Source: Rhinopomastus cyanomelas
Lineage: Eukaryota; Chordata; Aves; Bucerotiformes; Rhinopomastidae
Direction: 5' to 3'
Assembly (NCBI GenBank): GCA_013400115.1
Contig: VXBP01003664.1
Location: 30,466 to 94,465, forward strand
Length of the DNA stretch: 64,000 nucleotides
A program made the position numbers and the translations under genes. The notes beneath the pieces were generated by a model, which saw only the letters and a list, made by a program, of their open reading frames with translations, made no database searches and was not told the DNA's origin. This document shows positions 1 to 11,124 of this stretch, piece after piece; the stretch's first letter is position 1, and the number at the start of each line of letters is the position of its first letter.

Positions 1-72
1 GAGGAGAGGAGTGGGGGGGATATGTCAGATGGAGGGTTTGGAAGTTGTTAAAGTTGGGGCCGTGGGGAGGAC

Positions 73-154
73 GAGCGAGCTGTGATAGGCTCTGGCTCTT
101 TTCTTTTATTCATGGCCGGGGAAGGGGGTACCACGGCGGGGCCGAAGGACCAAT
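73..154 (-). promoter_or_regulatory. Candidate core promoter, minus strand (possibly PAX7-proximal)
   Basis: In minus-strand order there is a CCAAT box (150-154, reversed), a GC box (about 134-142) and AATAAAAG (103-110) as a TATA-like element, which would place transcription start near 73-80 running out of the window. Synteny (PAX7 follows KLHDC7A in other vertebrates) makes PAX7 a plausible target, but no PAX7 coding sequence is visible. Confidence 0.35.
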
Positions 155-250
155 AAGAGGCAGCGGCGAAGCTCCGGGTTCGCCTTAGTGATTTTTCCTT
201 TGGACTCTATATTTTTAAAAGAGGGTATGATTCCCTACTAGGCTGGTCTT
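150..250 (+). promoter_or_regulatory. Possible divergent plus-strand promoter
   Basis: The CCAAT box at 150-154 lies in the plus orientation, 54 bp ahead of TATATTTTTAAAA at 208-220. Together with the minus-strand elements this could be a divergent promoter. No plus-strand coding frame follows that looks real. Confidence 0.2.
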
Positions 251-1394
251 CCTTCGGACGGAAAGCTGGGGTTCCCTCTGCCCCCCTCTTGGCAAATACA
301 TTGGGGTTAAAGAAGCGAGGTGAAACGTTCAGAAGGAGAGGGGGTATTTGGTTGGTTTTTTTTTTTTTCTTTTTGTCAGTCGCTGTTTTGTCTGGGTTTT
401 TTAATAAATGATTTTGATTTTATTTTGCTGAAGAAAGTCGGGCAGGTTTTAGAGCATCCTTGCTGGCCCCAGCAGAGCCGGCGCGACGGGTGTGTCACGA
501 GGGAAGCAGCCTGCGTGAGAAATCAAAATAAATAAAAATGGCAATAAATAAAGAGAATTATTAATAAAAATTAATCAAAATCAGTGCAATCAAGAAATAA
601 AATACCTCCCTTAGCTGAGCCTGACACCACCTTGCAGCCCCCTGTCTCCGAGGGTGGGAGGGAGGTGGATTTGAACCCATTCCCGCCCCCCTTCCCAGGA
701 GTTTTGGGGAGGTGGATGGTCCTGCCCCGCGTACCTTCAGACCAGAGTCTTCTCAGGTTTGCCACCCCCGCAACCCCCAGTCCCACTCTACTGGGAGCAG
801 CCGCACCGCTCCCTCCACCGAGCCCCAGGTAACTCTCTGCGCTCCTCCCTAATTAACATCTTTAATGAACAGACACGCTCCGAGCTGCTGCCCAGTTGGT
901 ACAATTTTGGGGGGTTGGGAACATTCCGGGAGGGGGTATTGCGGGGCTCCCGGGGTTCTCCCACTCGCTCGTTCGCTGCCCCGGGTCGAGATGAACAAAT
1001 CCCGAATGTTTAGCCCCAAAAAACCGGGAGCGGAGCAGGAATCCTCCTCGCAGCGGGGCATGACGCCAGGGCTCACGAACCCTTTTGTTTGCAGCTGTAA
1101 AAGGACTTTGCCGGGCAAACCGCTGGAAACTTCTCTTCCCCCTTCCTTAAAAGCATCCCCGGGGCGGGAGGGGTGGAATAAAGTAACAGGCGACTCTTCT
1201 GACCCGTCGGCACCCAAAAGACTGTCCCTAAATCTTCTCTCTGTCCATTCTCGAGGGCATCATCACCCCTAATCTAGCTCCCGTCCTGCTTCTTCTTCCA
1301 GTGCTGCTTTTTACTTTGAAATTAAAGCCCTGGCTGGACCCCTCCCGAGCCCGGCCACAGCTTCATCGTTCACCCTCTTCTCAAAGAGCAGCCG

Positions 1395-2106
1395 CAAAGC
1401 TCAGTCTAAAGCCGCACCCGCAAAAGCCCAGCCTAAAGCAGCACAGCTCAGCCTAAACCCGCATCCGCAAAAGCTCAACCATCTCACTGCCCAGCAGCCC
1501 CGCTTGAGGTCTTTTCCTCAGGCATCAACATGAAAAATTCACCCAGCCCCCCCCAAGCCCCCCCAAACATCCCTCGGGATAGGACCCCCCCACCCAATGA
1601 AAGTACTATTGAAATTCTTTCCAAGGTATCGAGTTGCTCCCGAAGCCTCCGGCGCAGCCCCGACTTTGGGGGTTCCAGCAAACGAAAAGAAATCTTTTCT
1701 CCTCCCCTCCACCCCAAACCCACCAAATCCCGGAGTTTTCGACCGAAAACTAACGGGCAGAGCTGAGCGGGACCAGGTCGGAGCCCCTCGCAGCCACATT
1801 CCTCCCGCACGGCTGTAATTCAATTATTTGCCTTAGATGGGGAGGAGGTTGGGGCAGGGGGGGGCGAAGCCTGGGAATAAAGTTGAAAATTAAATGTTTC
1901 TGCTCTCCCAGCACCAGGAGAGAGATTAAGCTCCAGAACCCGCGGTTCTGCCTTCCACGCAGCTCTAGGGTTACCTCGCCGAGAGAAAAAACATCTCTCA
2001 CATCTAACAGGACATTTGTTTTCCCTCGCCCCCACCCACCTCCTCAAATTGGGCGAATATTTGACACTTGCGGGCAAAGAAGAAACTAACAAGCCTCAAG
2101 TCCAAC
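1395..2106. repeat. First copy of a 712-bp near-identical duplication
   Basis: Matches 2361-3072 at a constant offset of 966 bp; I see one difference (G versus A near 1863/2829). It ends immediately before a single N at 2107. GC-rich, no CR1. Duplicate open frames at identical offsets are shadows of it. Confidence 0.95.
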
Positions 2107-2360
2107 NACACGGACACACACTCCCGCTGGAAAGCAATTTGACAAATCATTTTTCTAACAATTAAGGAGTGTGCAGGGGTGAAATGGCAATTTCACATGC
2201 AGGGCTGGGGGCCAGGGCTGTTGGTGAGGGGGTGGGATGGGCTGGTGTTACCTGAGAAAGGAGAAGGGGTTATTTTTTTTGGGGGGGGGGGATTTTTTCA
2301 GTTTAACCCCCCCCTTCGGGGTTTTTTTTTTTTTTTTTTTTTTTTTTTTGTTTTTTTTNG
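2107..2360. other. Segment between single-N joins with homopolymer runs
   Basis: About 250 bp of unique sequence bounded by N at 2107 and N at 2360, containing a run of about 12 G and a long T run before the second N. Looks like a low-quality contig end placed between two overlapping contigs. Confidence 0.7.
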
Positions 2361-3072
2361 CAAAGCTCAGTCTAAAGCCGCACCCGCAAAAGCCCAGCCT
2401 AAAGCAGCACAGCTCAGCCTAAACCCGCATCCGCAAAAGCTCAACCATCTCACTGCCCAGCAGCCCCGCTTGAGGTCTTTTCCTCAGGCATCAACATGAA
2501 AAATTCACCCAGCCCCCCCCAAGCCCCCCCAAACATCCCTCGGGATAGGACCCCCCCACCCAATGAAAGTACTATTGAAATTCTTTCCAAGGTATCGAGT
2601 TGCTCCCGAAGCCTCCGGCGCAGCCCCGACTTTGGGGGTTCCAGCAAACGAAAAGAAATCTTTTCTCCTCCCCTCCACCCCAAACCCACCAAATCCCGGA
2701 GTTTTCGACCGAAAACTAACGGGCAGAGCTGAGCGGGACCAGGTCGGAGCCCCTCGCAGCCACATTCCTCCCGCACGGCTGTAATTCAATTATTTGCCTT
2801 AGATGGGGAGGAGGTTGGGGCAGGGGGGAGCGAAGCCTGGGAATAAAGTTGAAAATTAAATGTTTCTGCTCTCCCAGCACCAGGAGAGAGATTAAGCTCC
2901 AGAACCCGCGGTTCTGCCTTCCACGCAGCTCTAGGGTTACCTCGCCGAGAGAAAAAACATCTCTCACATCTAACAGGACATTTGTTTTCCCTCGCCCCCA
3001 CCCACCTCCTCAAATTGGGCGAATATTTGACACTTGCGGGCAAAGAAGAAACTAACAAGCCTCAAGTCCAAC
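2361..3072. repeat. Second copy of the 712-bp duplication
   Basis: Begins immediately after a single N at 2360. Sequence past 3072 is the natural-looking continuation of this copy. See the first copy for the identity. Confidence 0.95.
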
Positions 3073-3245
3073 TTCACTTTCTTCTTCAGCACTTGCTGCC
3101 AGCTCCACCAACCAAGAAGCCACCTTCCTCTACAGAGCGAAGGTGGAATCAGTTTTATCGAAGCGCAGCAGCAGCTCCTGAGCTTGCTTTTAGGGAGGGG
3201 GTGGCAGGAGACTGTCACACTGTCACAGCCCGGGGAGAGGAGAGG

Positions 3246-3246
3246 N
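3246..3246. other. Single ambiguous base
   Basis: Isolated N in GC-rich sequence, in the same region as the two join-like Ns. It breaks any frame over this point. Confidence 0.95.
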
Positions 3247-3572
3247 GACCCCTTCTTTTCTCTCCTGGGAGCAGCGAGCAATAGATTAAAACAAGCATCA
3301 ATCAGGAGAGGAGCAAGTAACCGCTTAAAGGAGCCGGGGCAGAATTCCCCCCCCGGCTTCCCCCTCTTCCCTGCGCATCTCCATGGTTTCCTAAGGTATG
3401 TTTCTGCTTGATAAATGCCCTCTATCGCTATTCCTTTTGGAGAAACGGCTAGTAAATCAGCTCTCCAAGCCAACTCACACGCAGAAGGGAGTGGGGTTTG
3501 GCTAGTTTGGGGTTTAATTATGATTATTTCATTGGGTTTCAGGAGCACCCACCCCCTGCATCCTCCGGGACA

Positions 3573-3776
3573 TGAAGGAGCTCTTCCAGTGGTAGACGGC
3601 TCCTTGGAAAGGACCAACAGCACGAGGCTGCAAGGGAAAAAGAAAGGCTGGACCTCCAATTCTGTACCTGAAAATGAAGGGGCTCTTCCAGTGGTAGATG
3701 GCTCCTTGGAAAGGACCTACATCTCTAGGCTAGAGGGGAAAAAATAAAGGCTGGACACCCAATTTTCTAGTTGAAA
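3573..3776 (+). repeat. 102-bp tandem duplication
   Basis: Two copies with period 102 (TGAAGG at 3573 and 3675), sharing GCTCTTCCAGTGGTAGA, GGCTCCTTGGAAAGGACC and AAAGGCTGGAC. The 110-codon open frame across it is made by the duplication. Confidence 0.88.
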
Positions 3777-3817
3777 AAGATGCCCTCAGGTGAGCTCAGC
3801 CTGTCTGGAGAACAAAG

Positions 3818-3891
3818 CACTGACACAGGGCGATTGGACTAGATGATCTTTCAAGGTCCCTTCCTATCTCTAATGTCCTGTGATTCTGTGA
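3818..3891 (+). mobile_element. CR1 3' tail fragment
   Basis: Only the last about 75 bp: GATTGGACTAGATGATCTTT, then AAGGTCCCTTCC and a TGATTCTGTG end. This GGTCCCTTCCAA-type tail and orientation rule is used for all CR1 calls below. Confidence 0.85.
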
Positions 3892-4004
3892 CAGGAGAGG
3901 GGCGGCTCCATTCCCAATTATGATTTATTAATTAAGATTATTCATTAGGATTCCCCTTAAAAAAAACCCCATCAAATCGTATTGATTGTTTTTTTTCCTC
4001 GGGA

Positions 4005-4101
4005 TATCACAGAATCCCGGAACATCAGGAACTGAAAGCAACCTAGAAAGATTATCTAGTCCAACTGCCCTGCCAGAGCAGGATCCCCTAGACCAAGTAA
4101 C
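4005..4101 (-). mobile_element. CR1 3' tail, upstream of a second tail
   Basis: ACAGAATC-type end followed by about 90 bp of antisense CR1 tail, abutting a second tail in the same orientation at 4102. Either a tandem tail duplication or a second insertion. Confidence 0.85.
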
Positions 4102-4432
4102 AGAACCACAGAACATTAGGGGCTGGAAGGAACCTCGAAAGATCATCCTGTCCAGTCCCCCTAACACAGCAGGTTCCTCTAGATCCAGTCACAGGAACAT
4201 GTCCAGGTGGGTTTGAAACATCTCCAGAGAAGAAGACTCCACAACTCCCCTGGGCAGCCCCTGCCAGGGCTCTGGCACCTCACTGGGAAGAAGGTCCTTC
4301 TCACATTGATGTGGAACCTCCTCTGTTCCAGCTCACATCCGTTGCCCCTTGTCCTATCACTGGGTGCCCCTGAGCAGAGCCTGGCTCCATCCTCCTGACA
4401 CCCACCCCTCACATATTTATAGACATTAATGA
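4102..4432 (-). mobile_element. CR1 fragment, 5'-truncated
   Basis: Antisense CR1 with the conserved GAGACTCCACAAC and GGCAGCCCCTGCCAGGGCTC blocks, ending in diverged sequence near 4432. Confidence 0.9.
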
Positions 4433-5035
4433 GGCTTTAAGTGTCTCCAGAGAAAGTGACTGTCACCCCATTTCTTCAGACATTCAGCCCCAGAACCGAG
4501 AAATCTCCTTAGAAGAAAAGGCAGGAGCATCTTGGATCGTCAGCTAAGCCCTAGAAGGATTCGATAGTGATTTTCAGTTGCACAAGTCAAATGCAATAGA
4601 AGAATTAAAAAAAACCAACCCCCAAACCCACCCCAAAACTGCCCGGGGATGAAGTATTTAATGAAAAGTTGGTACCTTCTACAATTACAAGAAGATTTAC
4701 CGGTGTGGGAAGGTTTTCCACATGAGATCCCAGAGCAATAGGCGTTATTTTGATAAGCGATTATCCAAGAAATCTCTCATGAAAGGGTGAGAAAATCCAC
4801 CTTGGAAACGGAGGGTTTAACAAAAAATATTTGGGAGTGACTTACGCGTTTTTTAAAGTGACCATTGGGGGGGGTGGGGAAAAGAAGGAGCAGTCAAACA
4901 TCCACAGCCTCCAGCGCTGGGTTTTTGCAGGAGAGAAGGAATATTTGCAGCCTCAGGAAATCCAGGCTGCTCCTTTTGAAAACACAGAAGCAACTCCTGC
5001 TTTAGGACCAGGGAAAATGAATGCACCCCTCCCCA

Positions 5036-5408
5036 GCCAGGCTGAGAGAGTCGGGGCTGTTCAGCCTGGAGAAAAGAAGGCTCTGGGGGGACCTCCTTTT
5101 GATCCTCCAGTACCTGAGAGGGGCCAGCGTGAGGGCAGGGGACGGTCTTTACCGAAGGGTTTGTACGGACAGGACAAGGAGCAGTGGGTTCAGGCTGGGA
5201 AGGGGGAGAGATTTAGAATGGATGTGAAAGGGTGGCTGATGGCTGCAATGGGCTGCCTGAGGAGGTGGTGGGGGCCCCATCCCTGGAGTCATTGAAGGTC
5301 AGGCTTGATGAGGCTCTGAGCGGCCTGACCTAGGTAGAGTGGTCCCTGCATAGGGAGGTTGGATTGTATGACCTCTAGAGGTCCCTTCCAGCCTAGAGCA
5401 TTCTGTGG
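5036..5408 (+). mobile_element. CR1 fragment, diverged subfamily
   Basis: Sense CR1 from GGCTGTTCAGCCTGGAG to a tail with GAGGTCCCTTCCAGCC and an ATTCTGTGG end. Confidence 0.9.
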
Positions 5409-5929
5409 TCCTCAACATCACCCCCACATGAGTTTTTCTTACTTGCACTCAAGGTGCTAAGTGAAGTTGATGGGCTTCGGGTGAAGACATTCGGTTCCTG
5501 ATCCCAAGAGGTTGGGAACCTCTTGCAGCATCTCTGATCTGCTGATGCAGAAGTGTCATCCTACGGCTAAGGTCCCAGAAGACAACAGATGTCCCCATGT
5601 ATGGGAGATCCTTGACCAAGGCAGCTCCTCAAAGGGATCTATAGACCAAAAACCCACAGCTGCATCACCCTGGCTTATTGCTAAGACCCACTGTTGCTTG
5701 CAAGTGTGTTAGAAGCAGGCAAGACAGGGCTGGGAAGAAAAATGTAAGTCTTGGCTTGGTTGTCCAGCTCCAGACCGTGGCCCTCAGGTTGTGTGCTGCT
5801 CTCTAGTTCTAACAAGGCTCTAGTTACTCCCCAGAAAAAATTTCATGCAATCAGACCATGAGGGGGTTTTCAAGCCCTAAAGCAGGGACAAAAGAGGTTC
5901 CACTTCCAGGAAGTGGAAAACTAAAGGAA
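5409..5929. other. Intergenic, no recognised element
   Basis: About 520 bp without CR1 similarity or convincing coding frame. I see nothing specific in it. Confidence 0.5.
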
Positions 5930-6388
5930 AAGCTGGAGGGAGTTCAGCGCAGAGCAAAGAGGATGATGAAGAAAGAGGAGTACCTCCTTGATGAGAAAAG
6001 GCTGAGGGAGCTGGGCCCATTGAGTTTGGAGGAGACTGAGGAGTGACCTCATTAATGTCTAGAAATATATGAAGGGTGGGTGTCAGGAGGATGGAGCCAG
6101 GCTCTGCTCAGTGGCATCTCGTAATAGGATGATGAGCAACGGGTGTGAGCTGGAACAGAGGAGGCTCCATACAAATATCAGAAGGAATCTTTTCCCATTG
6201 AGGGTGTCAGAGCCCTGGAAAGGGCTGCCCAGGGGAGTTGTGGAGTCTCCTTCTCTGGAGGCATTTAAAAACCACCTGGGCATGCTCTTCTGTGACTGGG
6301 TCTAGAGGATCCTGCTGCCTCAGGGGGTTTGGACTGGCTGATCTTTCAAAGTTCCTTCCAATCCCTAGTGCTCTGTGACTCTGTGATC
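5930..6388 (+). mobile_element. CR1 fragment with intact 3' end
   Basis: Sense CR1 from GGAGTTCAGCGCAGAGC through GGAGTTGTGGAGTCTCC to CTCTGTGACTCTGTGATC. Confidence 0.92.
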
Positions 6389-8629
6389 GTTTAATGCTAA
6401 GTGCTCCTGCACCACCATCCCTGCAAGGAGCTGGGTCAGCCGTGTGGAAGACAAGGAAGATAAGACCCAAACCCAAGAATAAAACCCCTCCAGCCCCACT
6501 TGCCCTTCAGGGTGGGAGCAAAAGGCAGAGGGCCACAACAGCACTGGGCTCCTTGGAATCTGCCTCTCCGGCAGGTCAGGTTTAATTCAACCAGGGTGCG
6601 GCATGAATAGGATGTGAGCTGCGCCCCTCGAACAACCACCTTGTTGAAGCAGAACATCTATGGAACGAGCAGAGTGTTTTCATGAAACAAATCAAAATAA
6701 CAAGACTGGCAGTGGCCTTGTTTCTTCTTTGAACCTGTAAGTGGCTTTGATGAGCTTCAGCAGTAACACACCTCGTCCTGTTCGTTCCACTGGTAGTCCC
6801 TGCTTTAGTTTTTCCTCAAGAAGATTAACTGCCCCCTTGCTAAAAGGGCTCAGTTCTCCCTTTGGCAGGGGCCACAGCCTAATTGGGTTTTCCCTGCACA
6901 CAACGGGATTCCTGTGCTCCAGCTCCCTGTTTCACGTGGCTTTTCGGGGCTGGGAGAAGACTCTCGTCTTCGTGTCTCGTTTTTGCGGTTGAGAAAACAC
7001 AGTGAAATAGGAGCTGGCTGAGCAGGGAGAGTGATCCCATTGAGGGGTGCTGCTGGGGCAGAAGAAGGATGCAAGATGGGATTTGCCCAATTTGTTCCTT
7101 CCCAGAGCTCGGCAAATCGTGTGTCTGCTGAGGAAAGGGGTGCTGGAGGAGGTGGCAGGGGACGGAGCTGGTCAGGAGGGAACGGCCGAGCACCTCGGGA
7201 CCATTGTGCTTCAAAAGAATGGTCTGGGAGCAAGGGGAATGAGGATCCCAGGTCACTTTCCTTCTTCAGATGCCCAGCTTCAGACAGGCTAGAGGTGGAT
7301 TTATGGACGAGAGCAGAGCACCTGCCCTCGAATAATTCAAACTGCCTCCACCCTGGATATTCATCCAAATCCCTCTTTTTCTGGCTCATAACTCACCTGT
7401 TCCCAGATTAGTCCCACTCCAGTAACAAGAGCCAGAACATTTCTTACCCCCATAAAGACATCAGTCTTCCTTCCTCATGCTGCAGGGGAAGGGAAGGACA
7501 CCCAGATGCCTCTATCCAAACAGCCCAGCTGTGCTCCCACAGCCGCCTGGGCGCTGAACCTACGGCAGCTTCACACAGACAAGGGGGACTCCAAGCTTCA
7601 CGAAGCCCTTGGACAGCTAAGTGAATAGGACCTGGATCTCACGGGAGGTCCTGGGGGCTGCCAGCATCGAGGAGGCCATGGCAGCAGCAAGAAGTCACTC
7701 TAGGAAAAGAAGTCACAAGCACAGAGGGAGATGACACAAAGGGTCTGGGTTAGGTCTTTCCTGGAGCACGTAAGGGATCAGATGGAGCCGAGCTGCATAT
7801 TTGTCTGGGTGAATTAGAAGCACAATCCTCTGCTTCCCAGAGGGAGCAGTCGCTTCACATTCATACATTTAGTCTTACAGGTGTAAAATAGCTCCCCTTT
7901 ATGCCTATAGAATAATTCTTTCATTTGAATTTCAAGGCTTTATTCCTTCCTTTGGATTCCAGTCTCCCACCCGAGCCCGATTCTCCGCATTGCCGTTAAT
8001 TCCTTCATCACAGAAATGAATTCCACCCAATTCTCTACAGCCCTTGTTAAGGCAGATCAAAAAATGCATTTGCAAGGGCTCCTTCCCCATCTCCCTCACA
8101 GGCTCCAGCTCACCTGTGTTCTGGAAAGGCTTGGCTTGAAGCCAAGGCACTAGTCACCACCAGGTCCTCTGCCCACGAGAAGAAGCCCTCTTCTTTTCTC
8201 TCCCAGCTGCAGTGACTGGTATTAATGAGGAGAAGTCTCAGCATCAGGTGCAGACACTGCCCAGTTCCCGGCTGGGGTGACTGGGATTATTAAGGAGAAG
8301 TCTCAATACCAGGTGCAGAAGTAACCTACCTGTTCCACTGCTGATTTAGAACTGGGACCATCCTGAATTGAGCTAAGACCTCAGCAGAACCTAGGATTTC
8401 CATGAGGAAGAGGGTGAAGACAAAGAAATGAATACATTTAAGGAAGCACTTCTCCCAATGCAGATCTTGGCAGCACCAGTCTAGCTCTTAGTGGCACCAG
8501 AGCATCTCCAGAAAGGTCACCCTGGTGACAGAGAGCCACCAAGCAACCTTCCCTGACTGCATCAAGTCTGTTTCTGCTGGGGAAAGGCTTTTCTCAAGGA
8601 AAGAGGGGCTGATCACAGTGATTCCAGGC
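6389..8629. other. CR1-free intergenic stretch
   Basis: 2.2 kb without CR1. Contains the 66-bp duplication at 8200. Overlapping chance frames of 120-180 codons on both strands near 6850-7411 show no domain. Non-coding as far as I can see. Confidence 0.5.
8200..8325 (+). repeat. 66-bp direct duplication
   Basis: GTGACTGG at 8212 and 8278 heads two similar 66-bp copies sharing GGAGAAGTCTCA and CAGGTGCAGA. The copies differ by several substitutions, so the duplication is not recent. Confidence 0.8.
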
Positions 8630-9074
8630 AGCTGGTTTGTAGATCGAGAGAGGTTCTCCTCCCACTCTGCTCTGCCCTGCCGAGACCACAGCTGGAGCCT
8701 TGTGTCCAGGTGTGGGCCTGTCAGTCCCAGAAGGACACAGAGCTGTTGGAGAGAGTTCAGTGCAGAGCCACAAGGATGATAGAAGGAGGGGGACATCTCC
8801 CTGATGGGGAAAGGCTGAGGGAGCTGGGAAAAAAAGGAGCCTGAGGGGTGAACCCATGAATGTTGATCAATATTGAAAGAGTGGGTGTCAGGAGGATGGA
8901 GCCAGGCTCTGCTCAGGGGCACCCAGTGATAAGACAAGGGGCAACGGGTGTGAGCTGGGACAGAGGAGATTCCACATCAGTGTGAGAAGGACCTTCTTCC
9001 CAGTGAGGGTGCCAGAGCCCTGGCAGGGGCTGCCCAGGGGAGTTGTGGAGTCTCCTTCTCTGGAGCTGTTGAAG
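8630..9074 (+). mobile_element. CR1 fragment lacking its 3' tail
   Basis: Sense CR1 from GAGAGGTTCTCCTCCCACTC to GTTGTGGAGTCTCCTTCTC, then an abrupt change near 9075 without the usual GATCTAGGGGATCC tail. CR1 copies are normally cut at the 5' end, so a later deletion or insertion removed the tail. Confidence 0.88.
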
Positions 9075-9900
9075 AAATTGATGATGAAGAACAAAACACA
9101 CATCCAGGGATGGAGACCAGGCTACTACATGGACACAGGGAAAAGACAGTGAGCAACAATGGACTTTTATAGTGCTGGTGCACTCTCTGGAACTGGTCAT
9201 ACAGGGCCAAATCAGAGCTGGACTAAGGGGTGTGAGCTGTGGGTGATTATGGGGTTGATTGGGGGGCGTGTAGCTCTTGGTTTGGCTGCTTCAGGATTTA
9301 TAAGGGGCAGAAAGAGGCTAAGGAAGGTTTCAGAGGGTTTTCAGTGCAGTTCTTAAATTTAATTTGAAGGCTAGAAGAGAACTTAGGAAAGTACCCCCAA
9401 AGGATGGGAATTGCTAAGTCATCCATCTCTGGGAGGCTGAATTTGGTTTCTCCAAGCTCAGGGTAGGTGTTGTTGAGTTCTTGGTGCATTTGCTTTTAAA
9501 ATCTGATTGCTGGGGTTTTGCTGTTGCTCTCTGAGCTGAAGATAGTCCTTGTGTAGTAACTTCACTGAAGCAGTTAAACTTAGGTTTCCTTTCAGCAAGA
9601 AATCTAAGTCTCCTCTTCTCTTTAACTTTATGGGGCTGAGCTGACTGCAGCTGTCCCCTTGCAGTGGTTTCTGAGGTGGTGGTTGCGGGTCAGTGTTGAG
9701 AGAGCAGCTGTAGTAAGTGAACTCACAGTGACTAAGGTGGTAGTATGGAGGAACAGAGCTCTGTGGTTGCTTTCAGGTGGGCTGGAAAGGCTTTTTCTGC
9801 TGTGAGCTCTGTTCTGAAGAGTGAAAATGGCAGAGGATGCCCTGAGCATCAGCAGTGTGAGTGCGGGAATAGATTGAGCTCTCTGGGGACATTTCTTATA
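9075..9900. other. Intergenic, unidentified, possibly an old inserted element
   Basis: AT-moderate 820-bp stretch with no open frame of note. It begins exactly at the broken end of a CR1 and ends before an antisense CR1 tail, so it may be a diverged insertion, but I recognise no family. Confidence 0.3.
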
Positions 9901-9972
9901 TCATAGAATCATTAAGGATTGGAAGGGACCTTGAAAGATCATCCAGTCCAACCCCCTGCCACAGCAGGATCA
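9901..9972 (-). mobile_element. CR1 3' tail fragment
   Basis: About 72 bp of antisense tail: TCATAGAATCATTAAGGATT, then GGAAGGGACCTTGAAAG. Confidence 0.88.
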
Positions 9973-10983
9973 TGTTTAATATATCTTTAATATTCACCTA
10001 AATCTCACTGGGTGATTAACATGGGACTGAAACAAGGTAGTTTTAAACTGACAGAAATCTGCTGCGTGTGATTTACTTCTCAAGAGGCTGATTTGCCCAC
10101 TTCCATCTGAGATGGCCCTTCTGCTTGAAGAACTTGACTTGAAAGTAAAATAACTTCAAAATGCTTCCTTTTAATTCTTCCTTTTGCTCTGATCACTTTA
10201 ACTTTGAGACCTCGGAGCAAAACCAGGGCAGTGTTTCTGTTGTCCTCTTATTTTACCTCCTGTCTGTCTCATGCCCAAGCTCTACAGGGTCCCCCCAGGG
10301 GTTGGGCTTCCAAAGGGTTCCCCGGTGTGATGTGCGTGAGGCTATGGGCTGTGCCGGCACCTCGCGCTGGAAACCAGTGTGAAATTCAGAAGCCAAGAAA
10401 GAGACAAGCAACAAGCACAGGGGAAGAAGAGGTTAAACGCCACTGAGCTGCCCTCCAATTCCCTTCTTTCATTTCCACCAGGTACCTTCTANNNNNNNNN
10501 NNNNNNNNNNNNNNNNNNNNNNNNNNNNNNNNNNNNNNNNNGGGGGGGGGGGGGGGCAGGGCCAGGAGGTGGAAGGAGGCTGCCACAATAGGGAGGAAAG
10601 TGTTTTATTAGCCACTAAGTTGAGGGCTCCCACCCCCTGCCTGCATGTAGCCCTGCACCCGGCTATTCTCCCCAGGCTTAAGACTCCCAGCAATGCTGAG
10701 CTGTTTCTTGTAGGCGATGCCTTGGATGGCCAGGTACTTATTTCCCTCCAGGTGGGGGTGGAAATAAGTCCTTGTTTTGGTAGCTTTTACCCAACTGGAG
10801 AGTTGGGCAGTGATTCCCCTAGAAGCTCAGAGTGGTGCGATGCCGCTAGCTTGGTGACATTGCAGGGAGAGGAGCAGCTCCTGCCACCTGGCAGCTGCTC
10901 TTCTTTGTCCATAGGTTGCCTGTGGAGCTTGAAAACTCTCTCTGCCTCCATCTCTTCCCACAAGTGCTTAGGATGAGGGATGA
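9973..10983. other. Intergenic with the assembly gap
   Basis: No CR1 or coding signal; includes the 50-N gap and the G run. Frames crossing the gap are meaningless. Confidence 0.5.
10492..10541. other. Assembly gap of 50 N followed by a G run
   Basis: Fifty Ns, then 15 G at 10542-10556. The round size suggests a placeholder gap of unknown true length; the G run suggests a sequencing dropout at a GC-rich tract. Confidence 0.95.
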
Positions 10984-11073
10984 TCTTGATCTAGGGCATC
11001 CTGCTGTGGAAGGGGGATTGGACTACATGATCTTTTGAAGTCCCTTCCAATCCCTAATGTTCTGAGTATCTGA
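10984..11073 (+). mobile_element. CR1 3' tail fragment
   Basis: Sense tail from GATCTAGGGCATCCTGC to AATGTTCTGAGTATCTGAG. Confidence 0.88.
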
Positions 11074-11124
11074 GATTATCTTCCTGTGCAGGAAGCATTT
11101 CCTGCTTCTGTGAGACTTCCAGTG

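Larger units (their letters stand above)
251..3817. other. CR1-free GC-rich non-coding block
   Basis: No retrotransposon and no convincing coding frame. CpG-containing segments (for example 860-1250) and A/T-rich islands (530-600) are interleaved. Contains the assembly duplication and the 102-bp repeat. Absence of CR1 in 3.8 kb, against a roughly 28% average, suggests promoter-proximal constraint. Confidence 0.6.

Noticed and set aside
1..3500. PAX7 first coding exon
   Set aside because: I searched the minus strand for the conserved start of PAX7 and did not find it; only upstream DNA can be claimed.
2970..3659. 229-codon minus-strand open frame
   Set aside because: Crosses an N at 3246 and part of the 102-bp duplication; composition is not protein-like.
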